A stretch of DNA of 64,000 nucleotides, taken from NCBI RefSeq assembly GCF_900113525.1, contig NZ_FOPP01000006.1, positions 1-64,000 on the forward strand, written 5' to 3'. The translations under genes and the position numbers were made by a program. This DNA comes from Pedobacter insulae (GTDB lineage: Bacteria > Bacteroidota > Bacteroidia > Sphingobacteriales > Sphingobacteriaceae). Shown here piece after piece: positions 1-8,117 of the stretch. The stretch's first letter is position 1. Every line of letters begins with the position of its first letter. The notes beneath the pieces are model-generated. The model made no database searches, had not been told where the DNA came from, and saw only the letters and a program-made list of their open reading frames with translations.

Positions 1-31
1 TTCCTTCTCTCGTTACCTCCGTAGCGGGTTG

Positions 32-62
32 CAAAGGTAGAAAACTTTTTCTTTTTCGCAAA
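32..62 (-). promoter_or_regulatory. Leftward Bacteroidota promoter, proximal of a tandem pair
   Basis: Read on the minus strand, TTTG (62-59) is followed after exactly 19 nt by TACCTTTG (39-32), an exact match to the Bacteroidota -33/-7 promoter. The transcribed sequence then contains CCCGCTACGGAGG, nearly identical to the sequence after the second promoter at 187-217. The target lies to the left of the window. A strong stable-RNA (rRNA) operon is the likely target, which is inference. Confidence 0.75.
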
Positions 63-186
63 CTTTATTTTGAATTATTTTCAGGTTTCAGCTAAGTAGC
101 TGTCCACCTGATATTCCCCTCCAAAACGCTATCTCAATAACCCAATCTGCATCTTTATCCTTTTTCCCTTCCTCCGAAGCGGGATG

Positions 187-217
187 CAAAAGTAGGAAAA
201 TTATCCGCCACCGCAAA
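187..217 (-). promoter_or_regulatory. Leftward Bacteroidota promoter, distal of a tandem pair
   Basis: On the minus strand TTTG (217-214), a 19-nt spacer and TACTTTTG (194-187) form a consensus Bacteroidota promoter. It is followed by CCCGCTTCGGAGG, matching the leader after the promoter at 32-62 with one change. The two promoters are 155 bp apart and have identical spacing, which suggests tandem P1/P2 promoters of a highly expressed RNA operon. Confidence 0.75.
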
Positions 218-379
218 CTCTTAAAACCTTTTTTCCTAAACTATTCCATAACTCAATGGTTCTCAATAAGAAAAATATTACCGGTCATACTCCCGCACAA
301 CCGCACAGCTCCAAATCTCACTACCCGCACTCAATTGAAACGAACCCGTAAAGCCAATTTCACAACAGTTTCACGAACC

Positions 380-434
380 AACCACTTACCTACTACTTAC
401 CTACTACTTTGCTACTACTTACCTACTACTTAGC
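380..434. repeat. Five 11-bp tandem repeats
   Basis: Five consecutive 11-bp units occupy 380-390, 391-401, 402-412, 413-423 and 424-434. They follow the pattern TACTACTTACC with one to three changes per unit. The array is non-coding. Its period equals one helical turn and also the period of the unrelated repeat at 47381-47424. Confidence 0.7.
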
Positions 435-671
435 TAGCCCTTGCCCTTGGGTAAAGATTTACCAAAGTAACACCTTTTATATATAAGGATTTAAAACGGA
501 TATTTGTTAGCACATGCATATATTATATATATACCTGTTTCGCGTAGTTTTCAATCTTAATTTATTGGTTATCCAGTTTAACCAATTCACTACCTATCTA
601 AAGTATGTTAAAAATTGTTAAGTGTTTGATTGGCTGAAACGCTTTATTTAGCTTAGCACGATTATTTTTAA

Positions 672-702
672 TTGACGTTATCGTATTATTACCTTATCTT
701 TG
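672..702 (+). promoter_or_regulatory. Promoter of the bamD operon
   Basis: The -7 element TATCTTTG is at 695-702, with TTG at 672-674 about 20 nt upstream. The -7 element ends only 4 nt before the bamD ATG, so the transcript should begin at or next to the start codon. Confidence 0.6.
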
Positions 703-706
703 CACA

Positions 707-1645
707 ATGTTTAAAGTTAAACACTTACTGATTTTAAGTTTCACTGTCCTATTATTAAGCCTTGCAGGTTGTAAGAGCCGTTTTGAAAAGTTACGTCTGA
801 GCAATGACGTTTCTAAAAAATATCAGGAAGGTATTCGCTTGTATAATAAAAAAGACTATTCAAAAGCTTTAATCCTGTTTGAGGGTTTAGCTCAAAAATA
901 TCGTGGAACAGCTGAAGCTGAGGACTTGAATTATTATTATGCCTTTACACTTTACCGCTTAAAAGACTATACAACAGCTCGTTATAAGTTTAAAGAATTT
1001 GCGGATACTTATCCTAACAGTAAATACGCTGAAGAATGTAGATATTACGGAGCTTATTGTTATTATCTTGACTCACCTAACTCATCATTAGACCAAGAGA
1101 ATACTTATAAAGCAATTGACGCATTACAGTTGTTCATCAATTATTATCCTAAAAGTGAACGTGCAGTGCAGGCTGCCCAATATATTGCCAATCTACGTGA
1201 CAAGCTAGAAACTAAAGCATTTGATAATGCAAAACTTTATTACACCTTAGGGGGGTATGATGTAGCTTATTACAGATCGGCTGTTGTGGCTTTAAAAAAT
1301 ACCCAGATTGAGTTTCCGGATATTAAATATATTGAAGAGATCGATTTATTAATTGTGAAATCTCAATATATGTATGCAAAAAATAGCTATCCACACAGAC
1401 AGGAAGAACGTTTCCAAGAAGCAATTGGTTATTACAATGAGTTTATGGAAGCTCATCCTGATAGTAAATTGGTGAGTGAGGCAAAACAACTAAAAGAAGA
1501 TAGTGAAGCTGGAATTGCATCAGCAAGAAAAATACTCGCAAAGGAAGCTGAAGAAGCAGCAAAATATGCAGCATTAGCTAAAAAAGACGAGAAACAAAAA
1601 GATACAACTACAAAAAAAGCAGAGATTAAAACCCCAATAAAATAA
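707..1645 (+). CDS. bamD: Outer membrane protein assembly factor BamD (lipoprotein)
   Basis: A 312-residue protein of the BamD/YfiO family, the TPR lipoprotein of the BAM complex that inserts beta-barrel proteins into the outer membrane. It has a lipoprotein signal with lipobox LAGC (Cys22). TPR-like helix pairs follow, roughly residues 35-270, including segments around YNKKDYSKALILFE and FKEFADTYPNSKYAEE. The tail is Lys/Ala/Glu-rich and low-complexity. The ATG lies immediately after a -7 promoter element. The stop overlaps the next start (TAATG), suggesting translational coupling with rpoZ. The position at the head of rpoZ-coaBC-DUF4835 is the usual Bacteroidota order. Confidence 0.92.
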   Translation: MFKVKHLLILSFTVLLLSLAGCKSRFEKLRLSNDVSKKYQEGIRLYNKKDYSKALILFEGLAQKYRGTAEAEDLNYYYAFTLYRLKDYTTARYKFKEFADTYPNSKYAEECRYYGAYCYYLDSPNSSLDQENTYKAIDALQLFINYYPKSERAVQAAQYIANLRDKLETKAFDNAKLYYTLGGYDVAYYRSAVVALKNTQIEFPDIKYIEEIDLLIVKSQYMYAKNSYPHRQEERFQEAIGYYNEFMEAHPDSKLVSEAKQLKEDSEAGIASARKILAKEAEEAAKYAALAKKDEKQKDTTTKKAEIKTPIK

Positions 1646-1971
1646 TGAATACACAAAAACCCGCTATACCAAATACTACGGTAACGAGAAATGTACATGA
1701 TTTGGATGCTACTACTGATAACATCTATGAATCATTAGTGATAATTTCAAAAAGGGCAAATCAGATTTCTAATAATATGAAAGAAGAGTTACATGGAAAA
1801 TTAGCTGAATTCGCTTCTTCAAATGATAACTTAGAAGAAATCTTCGAAAACAGAGAGCAAATTGAAATAAGCAAACATTATGAGCGCATGCCTAAGCCAA
1901 GCTTGATTGCAATTGATGAGTTTTTAAATGAGAAAGTTTATCATAGAAACCCCGCTAAAGAGCAAAAGTAA
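1645..1971 (+). CDS. rpoZ: RNA polymerase omega subunit, Bacteroidota type
   Basis: A 108-residue protein resembling the omega/Rpb6-like subunits found between bamD and coaBC in Bacteroidota. Omega assists assembly of the beta' subunit into RNA polymerase. The recognisable part is the helical core NIYESLVIISKRANQI (about residues 27-42), equivalent to the conserved N-terminal helices of omega, followed by a charged helix and the segment PSLIAIDEFL. The start overlaps the bamD stop by one base. Identification rests on this core and on synteny, since omega proteins diverge strongly. Confidence 0.8.
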   Translation: MNTQKPAIPNTTVTRNVHDLDATTDNIYESLVIISKRANQISNNMKEELHGKLAEFASSNDNLEEIFENREQIEISKHYERMPKPSLIAIDEFLNEKVYHRNPAKEQK

Positions 1972-2000
1972 GTAGCTTTGGGACTGCATGTCCATGCACT

Positions 2001-3197
2001 ATGCTATTAAATAAAAATATCCTACTTGGCGTTTGCGGTAGCATTGCTGCCTATAAATCGGCACTCTTAGTGAGAGCGTTCATTAAGGCTGGCGCAAACG
2101 TTAAAGTTATTCTTACTGCTGATGCAAATAATTTTATTACGCCCCTCACGTTAGCTACCCTTTCAAAAAATCCCGTGTACACCCAATACTTCGATGCCGA
2201 AACCGGCGTTTGGAGTAATCATGTAGAATTAGGTCTTTGGGCTGATTATATGATTATTGCACCAGCGAGTGCGAATACCTTAGCCAAAATGGCAAATGGG
2301 ATCTGCGACAATTTACTTACCGCCGTTTACTTATCTGCCAAATGCCCCGTTTTTTTTGCGCCGGCAATGGATCTAGATATGTGGAAGCACGAAAGCACAA
2401 GAGAAAATATTGCGCAACTACAGAACTTTGGGAATACAGTTATAGCTCCAAATAGTGGTGAATTAGCAAGTGGCTTATTTGGGGAAGGAAGAATGGCGGA
2501 ACCTGATGAAATAACTAAATTTCTGACTGCGCATATTAGGGCTGGTTTACCATTATTAGATAAAAAGGCCTTGGTAACCGCTGGTCCCACTTTTGAAGCA
2601 ATAGATCCTGTACGTTTCATCGGCAACCACTCGTCAGGCAAAATGGGCTTCGCCATTGCCGAATGCCTAGTTTCTTTAGGCGCTGATGTTACTTTGGTAA
2701 CCGGTCCGACAGCTGAAAAAAGCAATTATAACTTAAGGAGGGTTGATGTAGTTAGTGCTGCAGAAATGAACGAAGCATGTTTAGCGTATTTTACAGCAAG
2801 CGATATCATAGTAATGAGCGCTGCTGTGGCAGACTATACCCCTGTGCAGGTGGCTTCTCAAAAAATTAAAAAAGCTGATACTGAATTCCACATCGCCTTG
2901 CGTAAAACGACAGACATTTTAGCAGGGCTGGGAATATTGAAGCAAAAACATCAGCTATTAGTAGGCTTCGCGCTCGAAACCGAAAACGAAGCAGACTTCG
3001 CCCAACAAAAATTACTGAAAAAAAATTTAGATCTTATTGTGTTGAATTCCCTAAACGATGACGGCGCAGGGTTTAAGACCAACACGAATAAAATAACTAT
3101 CTTTAATCGGGCGCTCGAAAAGACCGTGTTTGAACTCAAAAGCAAACACGAAGTGGCAGCTGACATTTGTAAAGAAATACTCAACCTATTGGTGTAA
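2001..3197 (+). CDS. coaBC: Bifunctional CoaBC: phosphopantothenoylcysteine synthetase/decarboxylase
   Basis: A 398-residue bifunctional enzyme of coenzyme A synthesis. It joins cysteine to 4'-phosphopantothenate (CoaB, C-terminal) and decarboxylates the product (CoaC, N-terminal flavoprotein). In CoaC, the flavin-binding GSIAAYK (13-19), His74, the PASANT-like APASANT (87-93) and PAMDLDMW (121-128) are visible. In Coa[17 protein letters not shown] and NHSSGKMG start at about residue 192, followed by AAVADYTP and the KIKK segment. Where E. coli Dfp has its active-site-loop Cys in ACG before GRM, this protein reads ASG (Ser157). The gene lies 29 nt after rpoZ, and its stop overlaps the next start. 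Confidence 0.95.
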   Translation: MLLNKNILLGVCGSIAAYKSALLVRAFIKAGANVKVILTADANNFITPLTLATLSKNPVYTQYFDAETGVWSNHVELGLWADYMIIAPASANTLAKMANGICDNLLTAVYLSAKCPVFFAPAMDLDMWKHESTRENIAQLQNFGNTVIAPNSGELASGLFGEGRMAEPDEITKFLTAHIRAGLPLLDKKALVTAGPTFEAIDPVRFIGNHSSGKMGFAIAECLVSLGADVTLVTGPTAEKSNYNLRRVDVVSAAEMNEACLAYFTASDIIVMSAAVADYTPVQVASQKIKKADTEFHIALRKTTDILAGLGILKQKHQLLVGFALETENEADFAQQKLLKKNLDLIVLNSLNDDGAGFKTNTNKITIFNRALEKTVFELKSKHEVAADICKEILNLLV

Positions 3198-4090
3198 TGA
3201 AAAAACTTGCCTGCTTCCTCCTAATTTTATTGAGTTATGGTTATGTCTATTCGCAGGAGCTTAATGCTAAAGTTCAGGTATTAGCACCGAATGTTTCTAA
3301 CATCAACAAGAAGAATCTTGAAGATCTTCAAACAGTGATAAGGGATTTTCTGAACAATAACAAATGGACCAATGACACCTATTTGCCGCAAGAGAGAATA
3401 GATTGCAATTTTGTACTTACCCTAACAGGATGGGATGGAAACTCTAGCTATAGCGCTGAAGCCCAAATCCAATCGAGCAGGCCCGTTTTTGGCAGTTCCT
3501 ATTTTACTACTCTTTTAAATATGAACGATAAGGATTTTGATTTTAGTTATAATCAAGGTCAGACTTTAGATTTTTCAGAGCAGAATTTCATCACCAATCT
3601 TAGCTCTCTCCTAGCCTATTATGCTTATACAATTATAGGGCTAGACAAAGATAGCTTTAGTAAATTGGGGGGGGAATTGCTTTATAATAAGGCTCAAAGC
3701 ACCTTAAACATCGCACAAACAGCTGGCAGTAAAGGCTGGAAAGCATTTGACGGTTTGCGTAACCGCTATTGGTTAAATGAAAATCTTTTAAACAATAGTT
3801 TCCAAGAATTACGCGTGTTCATTTATAACTTTCATTTAAATGGCCTCGATCTCCTTCAGGAAAACCAAACCAATGCACTTAAAAAAATAGTAAATTCTTT
3901 ATCTTTACTTCAACAGATGGACAAGCAAAAGCTAGGCTCCATTTTCCCAAATGTTTATTTTGCTAGCAAAGCTGATGAAATCGTAAACGTATTATCGCTT
4001 GCTGAGGCACAAGATAGAATCAAAGCGTATAACTTTTTAAGCGTGATCGACCCTGCCAACATCAGCAAATACGAAGGGCTGAAAAAATAA
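3197..4090 (+). CDS. DUF4835 family exported protein
   Basis: A 297-residue protein with an N-terminal signal peptide (cleavage probably after YVYSQ). It belongs to the DUF4835 family, which typically follows coaBC in Bacteroidota. The mature part contains VLTLTGWDGNSSYSAEAQIQ, FDFSYNQGQ and a helical C-terminal half with conserved Tyr/Trp. The biochemical function is unknown. The start overlaps the coaBC stop (TAATG), so it is co-translated with CoaBC. The neighbouring BamD suggests a periplasmic or envelope role, but this is only guilt by association. Confidence 0.85.
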   Translation: MKKLACFLLILLSYGYVYSQELNAKVQVLAPNVSNINKKNLEDLQTVIRDFLNNNKWTNDTYLPQERIDCNFVLTLTGWDGNSSYSAEAQIQSSRPVFGSSYFTTLLNMNDKDFDFSYNQGQTLDFSEQNFITNLSSLLAYYAYTIIGLDKDSFSKLGGELLYNKAQSTLNIAQTAGSKGWKAFDGLRNRYWLNENLLNNSFQELRVFIYNFHLNGLDLLQENQTNALKKIVNSLSLLQQMDKQKLGSIFPNVYFASKADEIVNVLSLAEAQDRIKAYNFLSVIDPANISKYEGLKK

Positions 4091-4113
4091 TTGTTAAATT
4101 TTTGTTAAAACAT

Positions 4114-4143
4114 TTTGTTTATACGAATACTTTCGTACATTTG
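4114..4143 (+). promoter_or_regulatory. Promoter of the blaI-blaR1-like operon
   Basis: TTTG at 4114-4117 and TACATTTG at 4136-4143 (18-nt spacer) form a Bacteroidota promoter ahead of the BlaI-like gene. The -7 element overlaps the first inverted repeat by 2 nt and ends 2 nt before the second, so a bound repressor would block it. Confidence 0.7.
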
Positions 4144-4161
4144 AATACGAAATAATTCGTA
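4122..4161. promoter_or_regulatory. Twin BlaI-type operators
   Basis: Two perfect inverted repeats with identical arms lie at 4122-4137 (TACGAATACTTTCGTA) and 4146-4161 (TACGAAATAATTCGTA). Each has 6-bp arms and a 4-bp spacer, and their centres are 24 bp apart. They flank the -7 element and lie just upstream of the BlaI-like start at 4170. BlaI/MecI repressors bind paired dyads of this general form, so autorepression is the natural inference. Confidence 0.8.
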
Positions 4162-4169
4162 CATATAAT

Positions 4170-4553
4170 ATGATGAGCATTAACAACAGCAAACCAACTG
4201 AAAGCGAATTAGAAATCCTACAAGTTCTTTGGCAAAAAGAGCGTTGTACGGTTCGCGATGTGCATGAGACTTTAGCTAAGAAAGATGCTGGCTATACGAC
4301 CACCCTAAAACTAATGCAGATTATGCATGAAAAAGGTCTGGTAGAAAGAGATACAACCGCAAAGACACATGTCTATAAGGCGTTATTAAATCAGGAAAAA
4401 ACCCAACAACAATTGGTAAACAAAATGATAGATAATGTATTTAATGGATCGGCTGCAAGGTTGGTTATGCAGGCGCTTGGGAACCAAAGTGCAAGCAAGG
4501 AGGAAATAGAATTAATTAAAGACTATCTGGAGAAGATTGAAGGTAAATATTGA
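4170..4553 (+). CDS. BlaI/MecI/CopY family transcriptional repressor
   Basis: A 127-residue winged-helix repressor. Family features include ESELEILQVLW at residues 8-18, VRDVHETLAKKDAGYTTTLKLMQIMHEKGL (recognition helix and wing, about 28-57) and a C-terminal dimerisation helix region containing LIKDYLEKIE. BlaI proteins are inactivated by proteolysis triggered by a membrane metalloprotease, here the next gene. Two matching operator dyads lie directly upstream. A second ATG at 4173 is possible. The TGA stop overlaps a TTG codon of the downstream frame. Confidence 0.93.
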   Translation: MMSINNSKPTESELEILQVLWQKERCTVRDVHETLAKKDAGYTTTLKLMQIMHEKGLVERDTTAKTHVYKALLNQEKTQQQLVNKMIDNVFNGSAARLVMQALGNQSASKEEIELIKDYLEKIEGKY

Positions 4554-4564
4554 TACTCGAAAAC

Positions 4565-6385
4565 ATGGAAGCAATGTTAAGCAATTTGATTAAAGCTCTT
4601 GGATGGAGCATTTTTCACTCACTATGGCAAGGTGCATTAATTTATGCCCTATTATTCGTAATACTAATGGCAATACCTAAACTCAATGCCAAACTGAAGC
4701 ATAATCTAGCCTTTGGATCAATGTTATTGATGTTTGGTAGTTTTTGTTTTACTTTTTACTCAACATTTGAAGTTCCTTTAACAAATACGCAACAGGCAAC
4801 AGTTAATGCCTTCATTGCCCAAGCAAGTTTACAAGACTTAAGCTTACTAAAATCTAGCAATTTCCTTAATACCGAATCTTGGTTCCCGCTCGTTACTAGC
4901 GCATATGCCATAGGTATCGCTATTCAACTCCTATTGTTATTTTCAGGTTATCAAAAGCTTAAGCAACTAAAGAAAGCAAATACAATAACTGTTTCTGAAG
5001 AATGGAATAAAATATTTCAGACAATCCTTGGGCAGTTAAATATCAATAAAGAAGTTAAGTTCTTCTTATCAGCCCGCGTTAATGTGCCTTTGGTTATCGG
5101 CTATTTTAAACCGGTGGTTCTATTTCCAATAGCACTAGCTACCCAACTCGAAATCAAACAGGTTGAAGCTATATTAATCCACGAATTATCACATATCCGC
5201 AGAAATGATTATGCCTTGAACTTGATCAAAACATTTATAGAAACCTTGCTATTCTTTAATCCATTTATATGGCTGGCAGGTAAATTTATCCGCATAGAAC
5301 GGGAACATGCCTGCGACGATTTAGTGGTAAAGTATACAGGAACACCATTAACCTATGCCCATGCACTTTTAAAGCTCGAATTACTTAAAGATAAGCAAGC
5401 GCCTATATTGTCACTTGCCGCAACAGGAACCAATCAACATTTATATCAAAGAATCAAAAGAATAACGAATATGAAAACAACTTACATCAATGCAAAACAA
5501 CAGCTTGTTATCTTTGCATTAACTTTATCGACTGTTTTATCCCTAGCTTGGATGAATCCAAAAAAACCTGCAATTAAAAAAGCTAAGAGCTTATCCACCA
5601 TTGATAAAATTGCCACCGAAAACAAAAGCATAAACAATCATCTTGTGCTAAAAGCAGATACGGACACAACTAAAAAGAAAAAGAGAGTAGTTAAGTCGAC
5701 CATTACCATCACTGATGATAACGGCAATACAAAAATCTACAATTCTATTAAAGATTTACCTGACAGTTTAAGGTCGATTGTAATCAGAAACAAATTTATA
5801 GGCGACTCTCTTTCAGCTTTTTATAGTTCTAAGGAATGGAAAGATAAAATGGCTAAAATACAATTGAATGCTGAAGATATGAGAAAACGGTTTGAATCCA
5901 AGGAATGGAAGGATCAAATGGCTAAAATACAGTTGAATGCGGAAGAAATGAGAAAAAAATTCGACTCAAAAGAATGGAAAGATCAGGTAGCCAAAATGCA
6001 ATTCAATGCGGAAGAAATGAAGAAAAAGTTCGAGTCCAAAGAATGGAAAGACCATATTGCAAAAATGCAATTGAACGCAGAAGAAATGAGGAAAAAATTT
6101 GAGTCGAAAGAGTGGAAAGACCATATTGCCAAAATGCAATTCAATGCGGAGGAGATGAAGAAAAAATTTGAGTCGAAAGAGTGGAAAGATCAAATGGCTA
6201 AAATCCAGTTCAATGCTGAAGAGCTAAAGAAAAAATTCGATTCTCCTGAATGGAAACAAAAAATAGAGGAATTGAAAAAGCTTCAGGAGACTCCTGAATA
6301 TAAAGAGTTGAAAAAGAAGTTTGATAACGACCTTAATGAATTGAAAAAACAAAAAGGAATTAAAAACGATATCACATTCAATTAA
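4565..6385 (+). CDS. BlaR1-like M56 membrane metallopeptidase with 23-residue repeats
   Basis: A 606-residue M56-family protease partnered with the BlaI-like repressor. Four membrane segments are visible at about residues 10-38, 45-65, 107-125 and 316-334. The zinc motif is HELSH (206-210), with the third ligand in REHACDD (Glu247). Classical BlaR1 ends in a penicillin-binding sensor domain. This protein instead has a charged tail containing six near-identical 23-residue repeats (pattern SKEWKD..AK.Q.NAEEM.KKF, DNA 5828-6241) and a degenerate seventh. The start chosen is ATG 4565; an in-frame TTG at 4550 would overlap the blaI-like stop. The inducing signal is unknown. Confidence 0.88.
   Translation: MEAMLSNLIKALGWSIFHSLWQGALIYALLFVILMAIPKLNAKLKHNLAFGSMLLMFGSFCFTFYSTFEVPLTNTQQATVNAFIAQASLQDLSLLKSSNFLNTESWFPLVTSAYAIGIAIQLLLLFSGYQKLKQLKKANTITVSEEWNKIFQTILGQLNINKEVKFFLSARVNVPLVIGYFKPVVLFPIALATQLEIKQVEAILIHELSHIRRNDYALNLIKTFIETLLFFNPFIWLAGKFIRIEREHACDDLVVKYTGTPLTYAHALLKLELLKDKQAPILSLAATGTNQHLYQRIKRITNMKTTYINAKQQLVIFALTLSTVLSLAWMNPKKPAIKKAKSLSTIDKIATENKSINNHLVLKADTDTTKKKKRVVKSTITITDDNGNTKIYNSIKDLPDSLRSIVIRNKFIGDSLSAFYSSKEWKDKMAKIQLNAEDMRKRFESKEWKDQMAKIQLNAEEMRKKFDSKEWKDQVAKMQFNAEEMKKKFESKEWKDHIAKMQLNAEEMRKKFESKEWKDHIAKMQFNAEEMKKKFESKEWKDQMAKIQFNAEELKKKFDSPEWKQKIEELKKLQETPEYKELKKKFDNDLNELKKQKGIKNDITFN
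5828..6241 (+). repeat. Six 69-bp coding tandem repeats
   Basis: Six in-frame 69-bp units each encode 23 residues beginning SKEWKD and ending with a Lys/Phe motif. A seventh degenerate unit beginning SPEWKQ starts at 6242. The units have diverged at synonymous positions but keep the protein pattern, which suggests selection on the repeat. One Trp recurs every 23 residues, and the composition favours a long charged helix or coiled coil. Confidence 0.85.
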
Positions 6386-6407
6386 AAGCCAAACAAATGA
6401 AACAGTT

Positions 6408-6440
6408 AAAAGGGTAAGGATATTTTCTTACCCTTTTTTG
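6408..6440 (+). terminator. Rho-independent terminator after the blaR1-like gene
   Basis: AAAAGGGTAAG (6408-6418) pairs perfectly with CTTACCCTTTT (6427-6437) across an 8-nt loop and runs into a T-tract. It separates the BlaI/BlaR1-like unit from recN. Confidence 0.85.
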
Positions 6441-6458
6441 CTTATTTTAGCATTCAAT

Positions 6459-8111
6459 ATGCTACAGAAACTTACGATACGCAATTACGCATTGATCGAC
6501 AGCCTAGACATAGAATTCGATCAGGGTTTAAATATAATTACCGGAGAAACGGGGGCGGGAAAATCAATTATTCTCGGTGCTTTGTCACTTATTTTAGGAC
6601 AGCGTGCGGAAAGTAAATATTTCTTTAATCAAGATAAAAAATGTGTAATAGAAGGGATATTCGCTTTAGCCAATGATCAATTAAAAAGTCTATTGGAGGA
6701 TCTAGACTTAGATTTTTCTAACGAGAGTGTTCTTCGAAGGGAAATTTCAATGGATGGAAAATCAAGAGCCTTCGTGAATGACACCCCGGTTAATTTGTCG
6801 ACACTAAAACTTATCGGTGAGCAGTTAATAGCCATACATTCCCAGCACGCCACCCTCGAGCTAAATGATGCTGATTTTCAATTGTTAATTGTTGATTCTT
6901 TAGCTGATCATGCTAACGCTCTGACAAACTACAGGCTAGGCTTTAAACAATTAAAGTCCGACCAGGCCCGTTTGCAAAAATTGATCTCAGCGGCCGATGA
7001 ATCCAGAAATAAACAAGATTACGAACAGTTTCTATTTGATGAGTTAGCGCAGGCAAATTTAAAAACAGATGAGCAAAAGGTTTTAGAAGATGAACTTGAG
7101 CGATTAACACATGCCGAAACAATTAAAAGAAATTTAATCAATGCAGCTGGTTTATTGGCAGAAAATGAAATTTCGGCAGTTACAATTATAAAAGAAGCCA
7201 ATTTACACTTACAAAATATTGAAAAATATGATCCTGCGATTCACAGTTTGTTTGAACGCTTAAGATCTGCTGCTATTGAAATAAAAGACATAGCGGATGA
7301 AACTTCGGCTATTGAAGAAAAAACGGTTTGGGATGATGGCAGACTAAACATGATTAACCAGCGATTAGATTTAATTTATAGTCTGCAACAAAAACATAGG
7401 GTAAGTACCGTTGCAGATCTGATTTTAATTCAGCAAAAGCTAGAAGACAATTTAAACCAGCTCCTTTCATCGGATGAGGAAATAGAAACCTTAAAAATAG
7501 CCAATCAAACTTTAGTCGAGTCGCTCCAAGCTCAGGCAGCAGTAATTAGTGCTAACAGGAAAAAAGCTATCAAATTCGCTGAACAACAAATTACAACTAC
7601 TTTAAAACTGTTGGAGATGTCTAATGCCTCAATTGTTTTGACGCATCAGTTATCGGCTAAATTAACAAAAGATGGTGTTGATGAAATACAATTACTCTTT
7701 ACAGCTAATACTGGGCAAGCTCCTGCCCCACTAAGCAAAGTTGCATCTGGAGGCGAACTATCCCGATTAATGTTAGCCATTAAGGCATTATTGGCAAAAC
7801 ATACTTCGTTGCCCACCCTAATATTCGACGAAATTGACACCGGTATATCGGGAGAAACGGCACTAAAAGTTGGGAATGTAATTGCATCACTTGGTAAAAA
7901 TATGCAAGTTTTATCCATTACTCACTTACCGCAGATCGCAGCCAAAGGGAATGCTCATTATTTTGTATTTAAGAATGAGAAGGAGCTAAAAACTACCACT
8001 GGTATAAAAAAACTTAATCACGACGAAAGAATTTTAGCAATAGCGGAAATGTTAACAGGCAAAAATCCTGGTGCATCAGCTTTACAAAATGCCAAGGAAT
8101 TGTTGGGATAA
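6459..8111 (+). CDS. recN: DNA repair protein RecN
   Basis: A 550-residue SMC-like ATPase acting in double-strand-break repair. The N-terminal Walker A is GETGAGKS (29-36). A coiled-coil middle follows, then the C-terminal ABC signature (ASGGELSRLMLAIK) and Walker B (LIFDEIDTGISG), with THLPQIAA near the end, all hallmarks of RecN. The start is set at ATG 6459, where MLQKLTIRNYALI matches the family N-terminus. An upstream TTG at 6438 lies in the terminator and is rejected. RecN is the usual last member of the bamD-rpoZ-coaBC-DUF4835 neighbourhood, here separated from it by the BlaI/BlaR1-like pair. Confidence 0.95.
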   Translation: MLQKLTIRNYALIDSLDIEFDQGLNIITGETGAGKSIILGALSLILGQRAESKYFFNQDKKCVIEGIFALANDQLKSLLEDLDLDFSNESVLRREISMDGKSRAFVNDTPVNLSTLKLIGEQLIAIHSQHATLELNDADFQLLIVDSLADHANALTNYRLGFKQLKSDQARLQKLISAADESRNKQDYEQFLFDELAQANLKTDEQKVLEDELERLTHAETIKRNLINAAGLLAENEISAVTIIKEANLHLQNIEKYDPAIHSLFERLRSAAIEIKDIADETSAIEEKTVWDDGRLNMINQRLDLIYSLQQKHRVSTVADLILIQQKLEDNLNQLLSSDEEIETLKIANQTLVESLQAQAAVISANRKKAIKFAEQQITTTLKLLEMSNASIVLTHQLSAKLTKDGVDEIQLLFTANTGQAPAPLSKVASGGELSRLMLAIKALLAKHTSLPTLIFDEIDTGISGETALKVGNVIASLGKNMQVLSITHLPQIAAKGNAHYFVFKNEKELKTTTGIKKLNHDERILAIAEMLTGKNPGASALQNAKELLG

Positions 8112-8117
8112 CATAGA

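Larger units (their letters stand above)
1..706. other. Non-coding region left of bamD
   Basis: No credible gene is visible. The stretch contains two leftward promoters with shared downstream sequence (32-62 and 187-217), an 11-bp tandem repeat (380-434), an AT-rich tract near 480-530 and the bamD promoter at its right end. It is probably the upstream region of a leftward transcription unit lying outside the window. Confidence 0.7.

Noticed and set aside
380..434. Short repeats considered as a CRISPR array
   Set aside because: Units are contiguous 11-mers with no spacers, and no cas genes are present.
5966..6193. Minus-strand frame encoding a Phe/Leu-rich product
   Set aside because: It is the reverse complement of the 69-bp repeats in the BlaR1-like gene and simply mirrors their period.
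6438..6458. TTG start of recN at 6438
   Set aside because: It falls inside the terminator hairpin; ATG 6459 gives the conserved RecN N-terminus.
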